DNA of 64,000 bases from Belnapia mucosa (GTDB taxonomy: Bacteria; Pseudomonadota; Alphaproteobacteria; Acetobacterales; Acetobacteraceae): the NCBI RefSeq assembly GCF_016775475.1, contig NZ_JAEUXJ010000002.1, positions 124,001 to 188,000 on the forward strand, given 5' to 3'. A program made the translations under genes and the position numbers. The notes beneath the pieces were generated by a model. That model made no database searches. It saw nothing but the letters and a program-made list of their open reading frames with translations, and was not told the DNA's origin. Positions 7,975-16,727 of this stretch are shown here, piece by piece; positions within the stretch are counted from its first letter, which is position 1; every line of letters begins with the position of its first letter.

Positions 7975-9323
7975 TGCGGCGCGGAGGGATCGGGCGGCGC
8001 GCCGCCCTGCTCGGCAGTGCCGGCCTGCTGGCCGGCTGCGAGACCATCACCGACACCTTCGACAACCTGTTCGGCGAGCGGAAGGTGCCGCTGCGGGGCG
8101 AACGCCTGCCGGTGCTCGCCGCCGACCGGCCGCTGGAGGTGGATGAAGGCAACCAGCGCCCGGTCACCCTGCCGCCGCCGGTGCTGAACCCGGACTGGCC
8201 GCAGCCGGGCGGGACGGTCAACCATGCGCCGGGCCATCCCGCCCTCGGCCTCCGCCTCGGCGAGGCCTGGCGCGGCTCGGTCGGCACCGGCGCGGCCTAT
8301 CGGAGGCGGCTGATCGCCCCGCCGCTCGTCGCCGGCGACATGGTCTTCGCGGTCGATGCGCTCGGCCAGGTCTCGGCGCTGTCCATCGCCGATGGCCGCC
8401 GCCGCTGGGCCTTCGACAGCCGCAAGGAGAAGGACCGCGACGGCGCCCTCGGCGGCGGCATCGCCTTCGCCAGCGGCACGCTCTACCTCGCCACAGGCCT
8501 CGCCGAGGCGATGGCGCTGGACGCCGCGACCGGCGAGCCGCGCTGGCGGGTCGATATCGCCGCCCCGGCGCGCGGCGGCATCACGGTGGCGGATGGGCGG
8601 GTCTATGTCACCACCACCGAGAACCACCTGCTGGCCCTCTCGGTCGAGGATGGGCGGCGGCTCTGGACCTATCGGGGGCAGCCGACCGTCACCATGGCGC
8701 TCGGCCTGCCGGCGCCGGCGGTGGAGGGCGAGATCGTGGTTGCCGGCTTCGCCTCGGGCGAGCTGGCGGCGATCCGTGCCGGCGATGGCCGCGCCCTCTG
8801 GAGCGAGACCCTCACCTCCTCCCGCGGCGGCGGCATGGCCGATATCGCCGCCATCACCGCCCTGCCGGTAATCGATCGCGGCCGGGTCTTTGCCAGCGGC
8901 CTCGGCGGGATCACCATCGCCATCGACCTGCGCTCCGGCCGCCGGCTGTGGGAGAGGGACGTGGCGGCGGCGGAGACGCCCTGGGTCGCGGGCGACTGGG
9001 TCTTCCTGCTGACCACCGGGGCGGATCTCGCCTGCATCGGCCGGGATGATGGCCGGGTGCGCTGGATCACCCAGCTTGGCCGCTATCGGGACGAGCGGAG
9101 GCGGCGCGACCCGATCAACTGGGCGGCGCCGGTCCTGGCTGGCGGGCGGCTGCTGGTGGCCGGCAGCCATGCCCAACTGGCCGAGGTGGACCCCGCCACC
9201 GGCGAGATCGCCGGCCGCGTCCGCCTGCCGGATGGCGTGCTGCAGCAACCGGCCGTCGCCGGCGGGGTCATGTATGTGCTGACCGAGGATGCAGTAGTCG
9301 CCGCGATCCAGGGCGCCGGTTAG
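7974..9323 (+). CDS. bamB: Outer membrane assembly lipoprotein BamB
   Basis: 449 residues from the ATG at 7974, which overlaps the previous stop. It begins with a lipoprotein signal: basic residues, then LLGSAGLLAGC with Cys22 as the lipidated residue. The body is a PQQ-type eight-bladed beta-propeller, visible as repeated blades such as LSIADGRRRWAFD, MALDAATGEPRWRVD, LALSVEDGRRLWTY and IAIDLRSGRRLWERD. BamB is the accessory scaffold of the BAM complex that inserts beta-barrel proteins into the outer membrane. The operon YfgM-like/bamB/der is conserved in many proteobacteria. Confidence 0.92.
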   Translation: MRRGGIGRRAALLGSAGLLAGCETITDTFDNLFGERKVPLRGERLPVLAADRPLEVDEGNQRPVTLPPPVLNPDWPQPGGTVNHAPGHPALGLRLGEAWRGSVGTGAAYRRRLIAPPLVAGDMVFAVDALGQVSALSIADGRRRWAFDSRKEKDRDGALGGGIAFASGTLYLATGLAEAMALDAATGEPRWRVDIAAPARGGITVADGRVYVTTTENHLLALSVEDGRRLWTYRGQPTVTMALGLPAPAVEGEIVVAGFASGELAAIRAGDGRALWSETLTSSRGGGMADIAAITALPVIDRGRVFASGLGGITIAIDLRSGRRLWERDVAAAETPWVAGDWVFLLTTGADLACIGRDDGRVRWITQLGRYRDERRRRDPINWAAPVLAGGRLLVAGSHAQLAEVDPATGEIAGRVRLPDGVLQQPAVAGGVMYVLTEDAVVAAIQGAG

Positions 9324-9357
9324 CGACACGGGCCGGCTTATGCGTTAGGGAGCAGCC

Positions 9358-10701
9358 ATGCTCCCGACGCTCGTCATTCTCGGCCGACCCAATGTCGGCA
9401 AATCGACCCTGTTCAACCGGCTGGTCGGCCGGAAGATCGCGATCGTGGACGACACGCCCGGCGTGACCCGCGACCGCAAGGAAGCCGAGGCACGCATCGC
9501 CGGCCGCGATGTCCGCCTGCTGGACACCGCCGGCCTCGAGGAGGCGGCGCCGGAGACCATCCAGGGCCGCATGCGCGCCAGCTCCGAGGCGGCGCTGCGC
9601 GAGGCGGACCTCGCCATCTTCGTCATCGATGCCCGGACCGGCCTGACCCCGGCCGACCGCGCCTTCGCCACCTGGCTGCGCCGCCAGCACGTGCCGGTCG
9701 TCCTCGTCGCCAACAAGACCGAGGGCCGCTTCGGCGGCCAGGCCGCCTTCGAGGCCTATGAGCTCGGCCTCGGCGACCCGGTGGCGGTCTCGGCCGAGCA
9801 TGGCGACGGCATGGGGGAGCTGCATGATGCCATCCGCGAGCACCTGCCGGAGCGCCCCGAGGCCGAGGAGGAGGATGCCGACCGGCCGCTGCGCCTGGCC
9901 ATCATCGGCCGCCCCAATGCCGGCAAATCGACCCTGCTGAACGCCCTGCTGGGCGAGGAGCGGATGATCACCGGCCCGGAGCCCGGCCTGACCCGCGATT
10001 CCGTCGCCGTCCAGTGGCGGGACGAGACGGGTGCCCTGGTGCGGCTGGTCGATACCGCCGGCCTGCGCAAGAAGGCCCGGATCGAGAAGGCGCTGGAAAA
10101 AATGTCGGCCGCCGCTTCCATCGCCGCGCTGAAGGAATGCGAGGTGGCGGTGCTGGTGCTGGATGCGCTGCTGGGGATGGAGGAGCAGGAGCTTCGCCTC
10201 GCCCGCCTGGCCGAGCGGGAGGGCCGGGCGGTCGTCATCGCGCTCAACAAATGGGATGCGGTGGAGGACCGGCCCGGCACCCTTCGCCACCTGAATGACG
10301 TGCTGACCGCGAGCCTCGCCCAGTTGCGCGGCATCCCCGTGGTGCCGCTCTCGGCCCAGACCGGCCGCGGCGTCGAGAAGCTGATGCCGGCGGTGCGCGA
10401 GGCCTATGCGCATTGGAACCGCCGCATCCCGACCGGCGAGCTGAACCGCTGGTTCGAGGCGATGCTGACACGCCACCCGCCGCCGCTGGCCGAGGGACGG
10501 CGGATCAAGCTGCGCTACGCCACTATGCCGAAGGCCCGGCCGCCGACGGTGGTGGTCTTCGGCACGCGGGCGGAGCAGCTGCCGGAGGACTATCGCCGCT
10601 ACCTGGTGAATGGCTTCCGCGAGGCCTTCGCCATGCCCGGCGTGCCGATCCGGCTGCAGCTGCGCGGCACGACCAATCCATACGCCGAGGCCGACACTTA
10701 G
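9358..10701 (+). CDS. der: Ribosome biogenesis GTPase Der (EngA)
   Basis: 447 residues with two tandem GTPase domains and a C-terminal KH-like domain, an arrangement unique to Der. First P-loop GRPNVGKS at 9-16, with [14 protein letters not shown] and NKTE; second P-loop GRPNAGKS at 184-191, with DTAGL and NKWD. The C-terminal part has the RWFE and RIKLRYATM segments of the KH-like domain. Der binds the 50S subunit during late assembly and is essential. It follows bamB with a GGGAG ribosome-binding site just before the ATG and precedes tRNA-Ser. Confidence 0.97.
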   Translation: MLPTLVILGRPNVGKSTLFNRLVGRKIAIVDDTPGVTRDRKEAEARIAGRDVRLLDTAGLEEAAPETIQGRMRASSEAALREADLAIFVIDARTGLTPADRAFATWLRRQHVPVVLVANKTEGRFGGQAAFEAYELGLGDPVAVSAEHGDGMGELHDAIREHLPERPEAEEEDADRPLRLAIIGRPNAGKSTLLNALLGEERMITGPEPGLTRDSVAVQWRDETGALVRLVDTAGLRKKARIEKALEKMSAAASIAALKECEVAVLVLDALLGMEEQELRLARLAEREGRAVVIALNKWDAVEDRPGTLRHLNDVLTASLAQLRGIPVVPLSAQTGRGVEKLMPAVREAYAHWNRRIPTGELNRWFEAMLTRHPPPLAEGRRIKLRYATMPKARPPTVVVFGTRAEQLPEDYRRYLVNGFREAFAMPGVPIRLQLRGTTNPYAEADT

Positions 10702-10746
10702 CGGGTTGCCCAGGGCGAGCGGCCTGATTATGGTCCCGCGCCCTGA

Positions 10747-10837
10747 GGACAGGTGGCCGAGCGGTCGAAGGCGCGCGCCTGGAAAGTGCGTATACGTCAA
10801 AAGCGTATCGTGGGTTCGAATCCCACCCTGTCCGCCA
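10747..10837 (+). tRNA. tRNA-Ser (anticodon GGA)
   Basis: The 7-bp acceptor stem GGACAGG (10747-10753) pairs with CCTGTCC (10827-10833), followed by discriminator G and an encoded CCA (10835-10837). The anticodon loop CTGGAAA gives anticodon GGA, reading UCC and UCU. A long variable arm with an ATACG/CGTAT stem is the class II feature expected for serine, and the T-arm GTGGG-TTCGAAT-CCCAC is intact. An accessory, less GC-rich patch begins directly downstream, a common insertion position for mobile DNA; no duplicated tRNA 3' end was found. Confidence 0.96.
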
Positions 10838-10925
10838 GTTCCCATGCCGCCTATCCCCAATGCTGTTCATTTCGAAGGGCAATGCGCTTAGGTCGTGCCC
10901 CCTCGGTGACACAGGATCGGCAGCC

Positions 10926-11831
10926 ATGGCCGGTATTGCTGCTGGCTGGCCGGGGTTCGTCTGAGTGACCACATCAGCCTCGGCGTGATCGCCCGGGCTG
11001 TGCCGTTGGCGCAGGTAGGCGAGGTGTTGGCCGAGGCCGGCCAGGCGAGCGAGCGCATCTGCCGGCGCCGGTGATGGTCTACCATGCCATTGCGATGGCC
11101 CTTTACATGGGTTTGAGCACGCGCGAGGTGCTGCGCTGCCTGTTGGAAGGCCTGCGCTGGCTCTGGGGCGCCAAGGCGGTGCGGGTTGCTGGCATGAGCG
11201 GCATGTCGCAGGCGCACAGCCGGCTCGAGGAGGTGCCGCTGCAGCGGCTCCACGAGGGGCTGGTGCAGCCGATGGCCACCCGCGCCAAGTACCGCGGCTG
11301 GCGGTTGGTCAGCCTGGACGGCACCTGCCTGGCGCCTGCCTGGACGTGGCCGCGTCGAGAGCAACCTGCGGCTGCCGCGCCAGCAGGTGCTGCCGGACGG
11401 CTCCTACCTGACCATGGTCTACCCGAGTGAGGCCGAACGCCGGCACCGCACCAGTGGCCTGCCGTTGCGCGTGGTGGAGTACCGGCTAGAGGGCAGCCCC
11501 GATGCTGAGCCGCTCTATCGCGTGGTGACCAGCATCCTCGACCCGCAGCGTGCGCCAGCGGCGGAGCTGGCCGCGCTGTACCACGAACGCTGGAAGATCG
11601 AGCTCAAATGCCGTGCACGTCGTCCGCCGCAAGATCCAGCACTTCGCGGCGCTTTTCCCCTCGGGCCAGGCGTGCCCTGCATAGGACGCTGCCGGAGGAG
11701 ATCCTGGAGGAGCGCACGGTGAGTGGTCGCGGCCGGCAGGTGCCCGTGGGGTCAAGCGGAAGATGAGCAGCTACCCGCTGCGCCCACGCGCCCCGCAGCC
11801 GATCACCCATATTGCTTACCTAATCGGTTAG
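10926..11831 (+). pseudogene. Broken IS4-type transposase
   Basis: Pieces of one transposase are spread over different frames. The N-terminal part (LSDHISLGVIARAVPLAQ) is in one frame; after a frameshift near 11060 it continues as VYHAIAMALYMGLSTREVLR and RLVSLDGTCLA. After another shift near 11340-11390 it resumes with LPDGSYLTMVYPSEAERRHR and LAALYHERWKIEL, which holds the Y-x2-R-x3-E signature of IS4-family transposases. A third shift leads to a typical tail (GVKRKMSSYPLRPRAP) ending at the TAG at 11829-11831. At least three frame breaks and an apparent internal loss make it inactive. No clear terminal inverted repeats were identified. Confidence 0.8.
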
Positions 11832-11900
11832 GTTCCCGTCAGGGAGGAGCAGCTTTATCCCGGTTGGTATTACTCGAAGCTGACGACAGATCCCACTAAG

Positions 11901-12497
11901 TCAGACGATTTGATAGTCAGCGACACCATGGACAAGGTAATAGGCGATTGAGTTCACATCAGTCGCCGCAAGATCAGAGGTGTGAGAAGAATAGTAAGTC
12001 TCGCCGAAGAAAGAATCGGGGTTGCGGTCCTCATGCCAGCTGAAGAAATCATAATTGAGTAGTGGCTTTATCTCCGCGGCGCCATCTGCGCTCCGCGCCG
12101 TGTAGAAATACGAATCAGAGATTAGGCTTGGGCTCCTGTCGGCACTGTCGGTGACTGACATACCGGGTGATCCAGGTGCGCCAGGCGACCCAGGTGCGCC
12201 GTTCGGACCGCCGTTGCCGCCTGCACCACCATCACCACCGTTGCCGCCTACACCGCCGTTGCCGCCTGCACCACCATCACCACCATTACCGCCATTACCG
12301 CCGTTGCCGCCTGCACCACCGTTACCGCCGTTGCCGCCCGCACCACCGTTACCGCCGGTCCCAGCTTGAATCTGGTCGTTTTCCTGACTGCGAAAGGAAA
12401 ATGCATCGCTGTTTGTCGCGAAGCCGCTCGCACCTCTAGACAAGTCCAAGCTAGGGGTGATGAGATTAGTGCGGATCGCGTTGGCTATTATTGCCAT
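11901..12497 (-). CDS. Gly/Asn-rich repeat protein (collagen-like middle)
   Basis: 198 residues from the ATG complementing 12495-12497, chosen because a strong GGGAGG ribosome-binding site sits 6 bases upstream; the frame stays open further but without plausible protein. About 47 ordinary residues (start MAIIANAIRTNLITPSLDL) are followed by roughly 50 residues of GGN, GGA and GGD triplets, then GAPGSPGAPGSPG. A tail of about 85 residues is rich in Ser, Tyr and Asp and ends in YYLVHGVADYQIV. No signal peptide or membrane helix is evident. Base composition outside the repeat is clearly lower in GC than the neighbours, suggesting transfer. Function unknown; it resembles in style surface or secreted Gly-rich proteins. 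Confidence 0.72.
   Translation of the reverse strand: MAIIANAIRTNLITPSLDLSRGASGFATNSDAFSFRSQENDQIQAGTGGNGGAGGNGGNGGAGGNGGNGGNGGDGGAGGNGGVGGNGGDGGAGGNGGPNGAPGSPGAPGSPGMSVTDSADRSPSLISDSYFYTARSADGAAEIKPLLNYDFFSWHEDRNPDSFFGETYYSSHTSDLAATDVNSIAYYLVHGVADYQIV
12166..12357. repeat. 9-bp-period coding repeat (GGN/GGA triplets)
   Basis: Near-perfect short tandem units such as CCGCCGTTG, CCTGCACCA and CCATCACCA recur in phase across this block, encoding on the minus strand the Gly-Gly-Asn/Ala/Asp array and the adjoining Gly-Ala-Pro-Gly-Ser-Pro repeats. Unit number could change by slippage without breaking the reading frame because the period is a multiple of three. Confidence 0.8.
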
Positions 12498-12960
12498 TTG
12501 TTTCCTCCCAGCGACGAAGTGAATTCGCCACCGCAAGAGTAACTTCCGGCGACCGTAGAAATTAGGCTTTTTCGAATGACTGCTTGCAAGCTGTTGTATG
12601 CAGTCTTGGTTTGAACTTCCCGAGAGCTTCGGTCTCGGGTGGCATCCGGGCCGTGGCATCCCCAGGGCCGTTCCGATAGGGGTGGGTGTCGTGATGCCTC
12701 GCTTATCCAATTCGCGGCCAGCCATCCGCAACCGGGTGGTCTTCAACCGGTCAGCGGTGCTCTTCGGGCGTGATCTTCGGCTTCGCGGCGGGATCTGGTC
12801 AGGGGGCGGCAGGCTCATGCCGCGGATATTGGTCGCCGCCGACAATGAGGCGCGGCAGAGCCGCTGCGGAGAATGCCCGGGTATCGTGTTTGTGGCGCAG
12901 GCCAATTTCTGAGCATCTTCCTCCTCAACCTGAACCACATGCTCAAATGGAGCAAAGCTT
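12498..12960. other. Gene-free accessory stretch
   Basis: No convincing gene lies here. Open frames exist on both strands (a plus frame at 12598-12912 and a minus frame running into the Gly-rich gene), but their predicted proteins are low-quality, Arg/Pro/Ser-rich and lack a ribosome-binding site. The base composition is mixed and the segment probably contains decayed sequence of the same accessory patch as the transposase. The promoter of the Gly-rich gene should lie just above 12512. Confidence 0.4.
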
Positions 12961-13125
12961 GTGAAAGCAACATTTGCCGCGCTGGCTCTTGCGCTGGCGC
13001 TGCTGGGATGCGCGGACTTGGTGCCTCCAGAGGAACGCTACTTCGTCAATCCTTGCCCTGCAGGAAAAACCTACATGAGGGCGTTCAACAGCTGCTGGTC
13101 GCTGCGGGCGCAACCCGCTCAGTGA
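12961..13125 (+). CDS. Small lipoprotein, 54 residues
   Basis: A GTG start at 12961, with GGAG 8 bases upstream, opens a 54-residue protein ending at the TGA 13123-13125. It has a textbook lipoprotein signal: MKATFAALALALALLGC, with the lipobox LLGC and Cys17 as the lipid site. The mature peptide is only 38 residues and contains two further cysteines (NPCPAGKTY and FNSCWSL). Such short cysteine-bearing lipoproteins occur next to surface or stress genes, but no family is recognised. It lies at the right edge of the accessory patch, just before and convergent with an Lrp-type regulator. Confidence 0.6.
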   Translation: MKATFAALALALALLGCADLVPPEERYFVNPCPAGKTYMRAFNSCWSLRAQPAQ

Positions 13126-13137
13126 ACGGTATGGCGC

Positions 13138-13611
13138 CTAACCCGCATACCCCGTCGGCAGCGCCGTGGTGTATTTGATCCGCTCCATCGAGAAGCTGGA
13201 GCTGACATCCAGCAGTTCCCCAATGGCGATCAGCCGCTTGTAGATCGCGTCATAGGCCGCAATGTCCGGCACCACCACGCGCAGCAGGTAGTCGACCGTC
13301 CCGCTCATGCGGTGGAATTCCACCACCTCCGGGATGGCCGCGACGGCGCGGCAGAATTCCTCGGCCCAGGCGGTGTTGTGGCGGCTGGTGCGGATGCTGA
13401 CGAAGACCGTCACGCCGACCCGCAGCTTCTCGGCATCCAGCAGCGCCACCCGGCGGCGGATGATCCCTTCTTCCTCCAGACGTCGGATCCGGCGCCAGCA
13501 GGGGGAGGGGGAGAGGCCCGCCCGTTCGGCAATGGTGGCCACCGGCAGGGTCGCATCCTCCTGCAACAGGGCAAGGATGATGCGGTCTATGCCGTCCAGT
13601 TGGAATGCCAT
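13138..13611 (-). CDS. Lrp/AsnC-family transcriptional regulator
   Basis: 157 residues. The N-terminal winged helix-turn-helix (LDGIDRIILALLQEDATL then IAERAGLSPSPCWRRIRRLE) is the AsnC-type DNA-binding domain. The C-terminal RAM domain (VVEFHRMSGTVDYLLRVVV) binds effector amino acids and mediates oligomerisation. Lrp-type proteins usually control a divergent neighbour; here the divergent gene is a small DUF6356-like protein and, beyond it, a flavoprotein oxidoreductase. Amino-acid-responsive control of one of these is possible but not shown. The start follows a conventional MAFQLDGIDRII N-terminus. Confidence 0.92.
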   Translation of the reverse strand: MAFQLDGIDRIILALLQEDATLPVATIAERAGLSPSPCWRRIRRLEEEGIIRRRVALLDAEKLRVGVTVFVSIRTSRHNTAWAEEFCRAVAAIPEVVEFHRMSGTVDYLLRVVVPDIAAYDAIYKRLIAIGELLDVSSSFSMERIKYTTALPTGYAG

Positions 13612-13704
13612 GCCCTATCCTGGCAATTCCGCGCCCGAATTTGCAATCCATTGCCGGTCCGCGCGCCGCATGCTTGTCGCCATCCCCATCCCGGAGGCAT
13701 TCGC

Positions 13705-13947
13705 ATGGCCCGCTGGTCCTTCACCCGCCACCCCGCCTCGGTCAACGAGACCTATCTGGAGCATATGGCGACCGCCGCCGGCTTCGGCTGGCGGATGTTC
13801 ACCGCCTCGCTCGCCTGCTTCCTCCATGCCCTGTTGCCCTTCGCCTTCGAGAAGACCGGCTCCACCGCCATCCGGGAGCTGCACGACCGGATGGTCACCA
13901 ACCGCATCCGCCAGGCAGCGCCGGGCAACGCCCAGCCGGCCCCCTGA
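13705..13947 (+). CDS. DUF6356-like small protein
   Basis: 80 residues from the ATG at 13705, with a CCGGAGG ribosome-binding site 8 bases upstream. It has a charged start with FTRHPASVNETYLEHM and a hydrophobic central segment (MFTASLACFLHALLPFAF), so probably one membrane-associated helix, and ends in a basic and then Ala/Pro-rich tail. The HPASVNETYLEHM pattern matches small alphaproteobacterial proteins grouped as DUF6356, function unknown. It is divergent from the Lrp-type regulator and 33 bases before the flavoprotein gene. Confidence 0.72.
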   Translation: MARWSFTRHPASVNETYLEHMATAAGFGWRMFTASLACFLHALLPFAFEKTGSTAIRELHDRMVTNRIRQAAPGNAQPAP

Positions 13948-13980
13948 CGCGCGGCGCCGCAGGGCTTATGTTGCGGCGCA

Positions 13981-15423
13981 ATGAACAGCCTTCCCCAGCC
14001 CGATCCGGCGCGCCTCGCGGCGCATGAGCGCGGCGTCGCCCGCGACCTCGAATTGCTCGGCCTGCCGCCCGCCAACTGGCCGGCGACGGTGGCCGGGCCG
14101 GATGGGCGGCCGGCGCTGGATGTCCTGGTCATCGGCGCCGGGATGTATGGGGTCGTTGCCGCCGGCGCCCTGCTGCTGAAGGGCATCCGCAACCTCCAGG
14201 TGCTGGATGCGGCGCCCGAGGGGCAGGAAGGCCCCTGGGTCACCTATGCGCGGATGGAGACGCTGCGCAGCCCGAAGCACCTGCCCGGCATCGCCCTCGG
14301 CATCCCGAGCCTGACCTTCCGCGCCTGGTACGAGGCCCGGTTTGGCGAGGCCGCCTGGGCCGCCCTCTACAAGATCCGCAATGCCGAATGGCAGGACTAC
14401 ATCCTCTGGGTGCGGCGGATGCTGGGCCTGCCGGTCCGCAACGGCGCCGCCGTCACCGCGCTGCGGCCGACAGCCGGGATGGTCGCCGCCACGCTTGCGA
14501 CCGGGGAGGTGATCCAGGCCCGTCGCGTGGTGCTGGCGACCGGCCGCCCGGGGACGGGCGGTGCCTTTCTGCCGCCCGGGATCGATCCCGGCCTCTGGCC
14601 CGACCTCGCCGCCCATACCGGGGAGGCGATCGACTTCGCCCGGCTGCGCGGCCGGCACATCGCTGTCATCGGCGCCGGTGCATCCGCCTGGGACAATGCC
14701 GCGACGGCGCTGGAGGCCGGGGTGGCGCGCGTCGACATGCATGTCCGCCGCACCAGCCTGCCGCAGATCAACAAGGGCCGCGGCTCCGCTAATCCCGGCT
14801 TCTTCGAGGGCTGGGCCGGCCTGCCCCCGGCCGAGAAATGGAGCCTCCTGGTCTATCTCGACCAGGTGAAGGCACCGCCGCCGCATGAGACGGTGCTGCG
14901 GACCCTGCGCCAGCCCGGCTTCCATACCCATTTCGGCAGCCGCCTCCGCACCGCCCGCCGCACGGAGGGGGCGGTCGCCCTCGGCTTCGAGGAGGGGCGC
15001 GAGGAGGCGGTGGATTTCCTCATCCTCGGCACCGGCTTCGCGGTGCGGCTGGAGGGGATGCGGGAACTGGCCGACCTTGCCCCCCACATCGCCACCTGGG
15101 CAGACCGCTTCACCCCGCCGGAAGGGGAGGCGAATGAGGGGCTTGCCGGCTTCCCCTGGCTCGGCGAGGGGTTCGAGCTGGAGGAGCGGGAGCCCGGCGC
15201 CTGCCCTGGCCTCTCCCGCATCCATCTCTTCAACCATGCGGCCGCGGCCAGCATCGGCGCCATTGCCTCTGACATTCCCGGCGCCTCGGTGGGGGCGGAG
15301 CGGCTGGCGCACCGGATCGCCGCCCATCTCTTCCGCGAGGATTTCCCGGTAATGCGGGCCCGGCTGGAGGCCTTCGACGAGCCGGAACTGGGCCCGACGC
15401 CCTTCTTCCTGCCCCGCGACTGA
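13981..15423 (+). CDS. FAD-dependent NAD(P)H oxidoreductase / flavin monooxygenase-like
   Basis: 480 residues. Two Rossmann-type dinucleotide sites are visible: VLVIGAGMYG at about residues 43-52 for FAD and IAVIGAGASAWDNAA in the middle for NAD(P)H. The spacing and the late LILGTGF motif resemble the flavin-containing monooxygenase / lysine N6-hydroxylase superfamily. It probably hydroxylates or oxidises a small molecule in the cytoplasm. The substrate cannot be inferred from the neighbours (a DUF6356-like gene upstream, xseB downstream). The chosen ATG gives MNSLPQPDPARLAAH, a natural N-terminus. Confidence 0.82.
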   Translation: MNSLPQPDPARLAAHERGVARDLELLGLPPANWPATVAGPDGRPALDVLVIGAGMYGVVAAGALLLKGIRNLQVLDAAPEGQEGPWVTYARMETLRSPKHLPGIALGIPSLTFRAWYEARFGEAAWAALYKIRNAEWQDYILWVRRMLGLPVRNGAAVTALRPTAGMVAATLATGEVIQARRVVLATGRPGTGGAFLPPGIDPGLWPDLAAHTGEAIDFARLRGRHIAVIGAGASAWDNAATALEAGVARVDMHVRRTSLPQINKGRGSANPGFFEGWAGLPPAEKWSLLVYLDQVKAPPPHETVLRTLRQPGFHTHFGSRLRTARRTEGAVALGFEEGREEAVDFLILGTGFAVRLEGMRELADLAPHIATWADRFTPPEGEANEGLAGFPWLGEGFELEEREPGACPGLSRIHLFNHAAAASIGAIASDIPGASVGAERLAHRIAAHLFREDFPVMRARLEAFDEPELGPTPFFLPRD

Positions 15424-15526
15424 TCCGTTCCTGCCCGGAAAATTACGTCATCGGTGCCCTGTCACGCGGATGGTATTGCCGGAAGCCTAAGGGCTGTATG
15501 CTGGGGGATCGACTTTGGAGACCCGA

Positions 15527-15802
15527 ATGGGAGAGGCGCCAAGCCAGCCGCCCCCCGCCCGGCGGCAAGCCCCGCCGGCGGACGACCTGAACGCGCTGTC
15601 CTTCGAGGACGCGCTGGCGGAGCTGGAAGAGATCGTGAAGTCGCTGGAAGGCGGGCGGGGCACGCTCGCCCAGGCCATCGCCGATTACGAACGCGGTGCG
15701 GCGCTGCGCCGGCATTGCGAACAGAAGCTGGCGGAGGCGGAGGCGAAGGTGCAGGCGATCGTCGATGCGCCCGGCGGTCCCACCCTCCGCGACGTGGAAT
15801 AG
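15527..15802 (+). CDS. xseB: Exodeoxyribonuclease VII small subunit
   Basis: 91 residues from the ATG at 15527, preceded by GGAG 7 bases upstream; a TTG 12 bases earlier is in frame but would place the ribosome-binding site inside the gene. The core LSFEDALAELEEIVKSLEGG and the following L-x-x-A-x-x-x-YERG are the coiled helical hairpin of XseB. It binds XseA in the nuclease that degrades single-stranded DNA. The proline-rich N-terminal 25 residues are longer than in E. coli. It leads the xseB-ispA-dxs-tlyA operon, a common alphaproteobacterial arrangement. Confidence 0.94.
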   Translation: MGEAPSQPPPARRQAPPADDLNALSFEDALAELEEIVKSLEGGRGTLAQAIADYERGAALRRHCEQKLAEAEAKVQAIVDAPGGPTLRDVE

Positions 15803-15815
15803 GGCCCCATCTGGA

Positions 15816-16727
15816 ATGACCACCATCACCGAGACCCTGGACCTCCGCCGCGCCATGGCGTTGGCGGCGGAGGAGATCGATCAGGCGCTGGATATCCTGC
15901 TCCCGCCCGAGCAGGGGCCCGAGGCCCGGCTCTATGCCGCCATGCGCTATGCGGCCATCGGCGGCGGCAAGCGGCTGCGCGGCTTCCTGGTGCTGGAGGG
16001 CGCCCGGCAATTCGGCGTCTCCCGCCATGCCGCGCTCCGCGTCGCCGGCGCGATCGAGATGCTGCACGCCTATAGCCTGGTGCATGACGACCTGCCGGCG
16101 ATGGATGACGACGACCTCCGCCGCGGCAAGCCGACCGTCCACAAGGCCTTCGACGAGGCGACCGCCATCCTCGCCGGCGATGCCCTGCAGACCCAGGCCT
16201 TCACGGCCCTGGCGCATGAGGACACCCATCCCGACCCCGCGGTCCGGGTGGAGTTGGTCCGCTGCCTGGCCCATGCCGCCGGCGCCCGGGGCATGTGCGG
16301 CGGGCAGATGCTGGACATGCTGGCCGAGGAGGGCGGCGCGCCGCTCGATGAGGCCGCGATCGGCCGATTGCAGACGCTGAAGACCGGCAAGCTGATCGAA
16401 TTCTCCGCCGAGGCGGGGGCGGTCCTGGGCAAGGCCGCCGCTTCCCAGCGGCATGCGCTGCTCGGCTATGGCCGGGATCTCGGCGCCGCCTTCCAGATCG
16501 CGGATGATCTATTGGACGCCACCGCGACGGCGGAGGAGACGGGCAAGCGCACCGGCAAGGATGCCGAGGCGGGCAAGGCGACCCTCGTCTCGCTGCTGGG
16601 CCTCGAACGGGCTCGGCTCCAGGCCGAGCGGCTGGTGGCCCAGGCGAAATCCCACCTTGACGGTTTCGGAGAGAGGGCAGACCTGTTGCGCATGCTCGCT
16701 GATTTTGTGATCGAGCGGAGGAGCTGA
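15816..16727 (+). CDS. ispA: Farnesyl/geranyl diphosphate synthase
   Basis: 303 residues from the ATG at 15816, 13 bases after xseB. First aspartate-rich motif at residues 91-97 (DDLPAMD), preceded by the GGGKRLR substrate loop; second motif DDLLD near residue 230. These bind the Mg-diphosphate of the allylic substrate. The enzyme condenses isopentenyl diphosphate with dimethylallyl and geranyl diphosphate in the cytoplasm, feeding quinones, undecaprenyl lipid and hopanoids or carotenoids. It is directly followed by dxs (stop and start adjoin at 16725-16728), so precursor supply and chain elongation are co-expressed. Confidence 0.95.
   Translation: MTTITETLDLRRAMALAAEEIDQALDILLPPEQGPEARLYAAMRYAAIGGGKRLRGFLVLEGARQFGVSRHAALRVAGAIEMLHAYSLVHDDLPAMDDDDLRRGKPTVHKAFDEATAILAGDALQTQAFTALAHEDTHPDPAVRVELVRCLAHAAGARGMCGGQMLDMLAEEGGAPLDEAAIGRLQTLKTGKLIEFSAEAGAVLGKAAASQRHALLGYGRDLGAAFQIADDLLDATATAEETGKRTGKDAEAGKATLVSLLGLERARLQAERLVAQAKSHLDGFGERADLLRMLADFVIERRS

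Noticed and set aside
12166..12357. Possible CRISPR array.
   Set aside because: Units are 9 bp, in-frame and coding, with no spacer-repeat alternation and no cas genes.
12167..12439. His/Arg-rich plus-strand frame over the 9-bp repeat.
   Set aside because: It is the shadow of the Gly-Gly-Asn array in another frame.
12498..12938. Upstream extension of the Gly-rich gene on the minus strand.
   Set aside because: The extension is Arg/Pro/Ser-rich and unlike protein, while GGGAGG sits exactly before the ATG at 12497.
10838..13137. Duplicated tRNA-Ser 3' end marking an integration site.
   Set aside because: No second copy of the T-arm/acceptor sequence could be found to the right, so a site-specific integration event is not shown.
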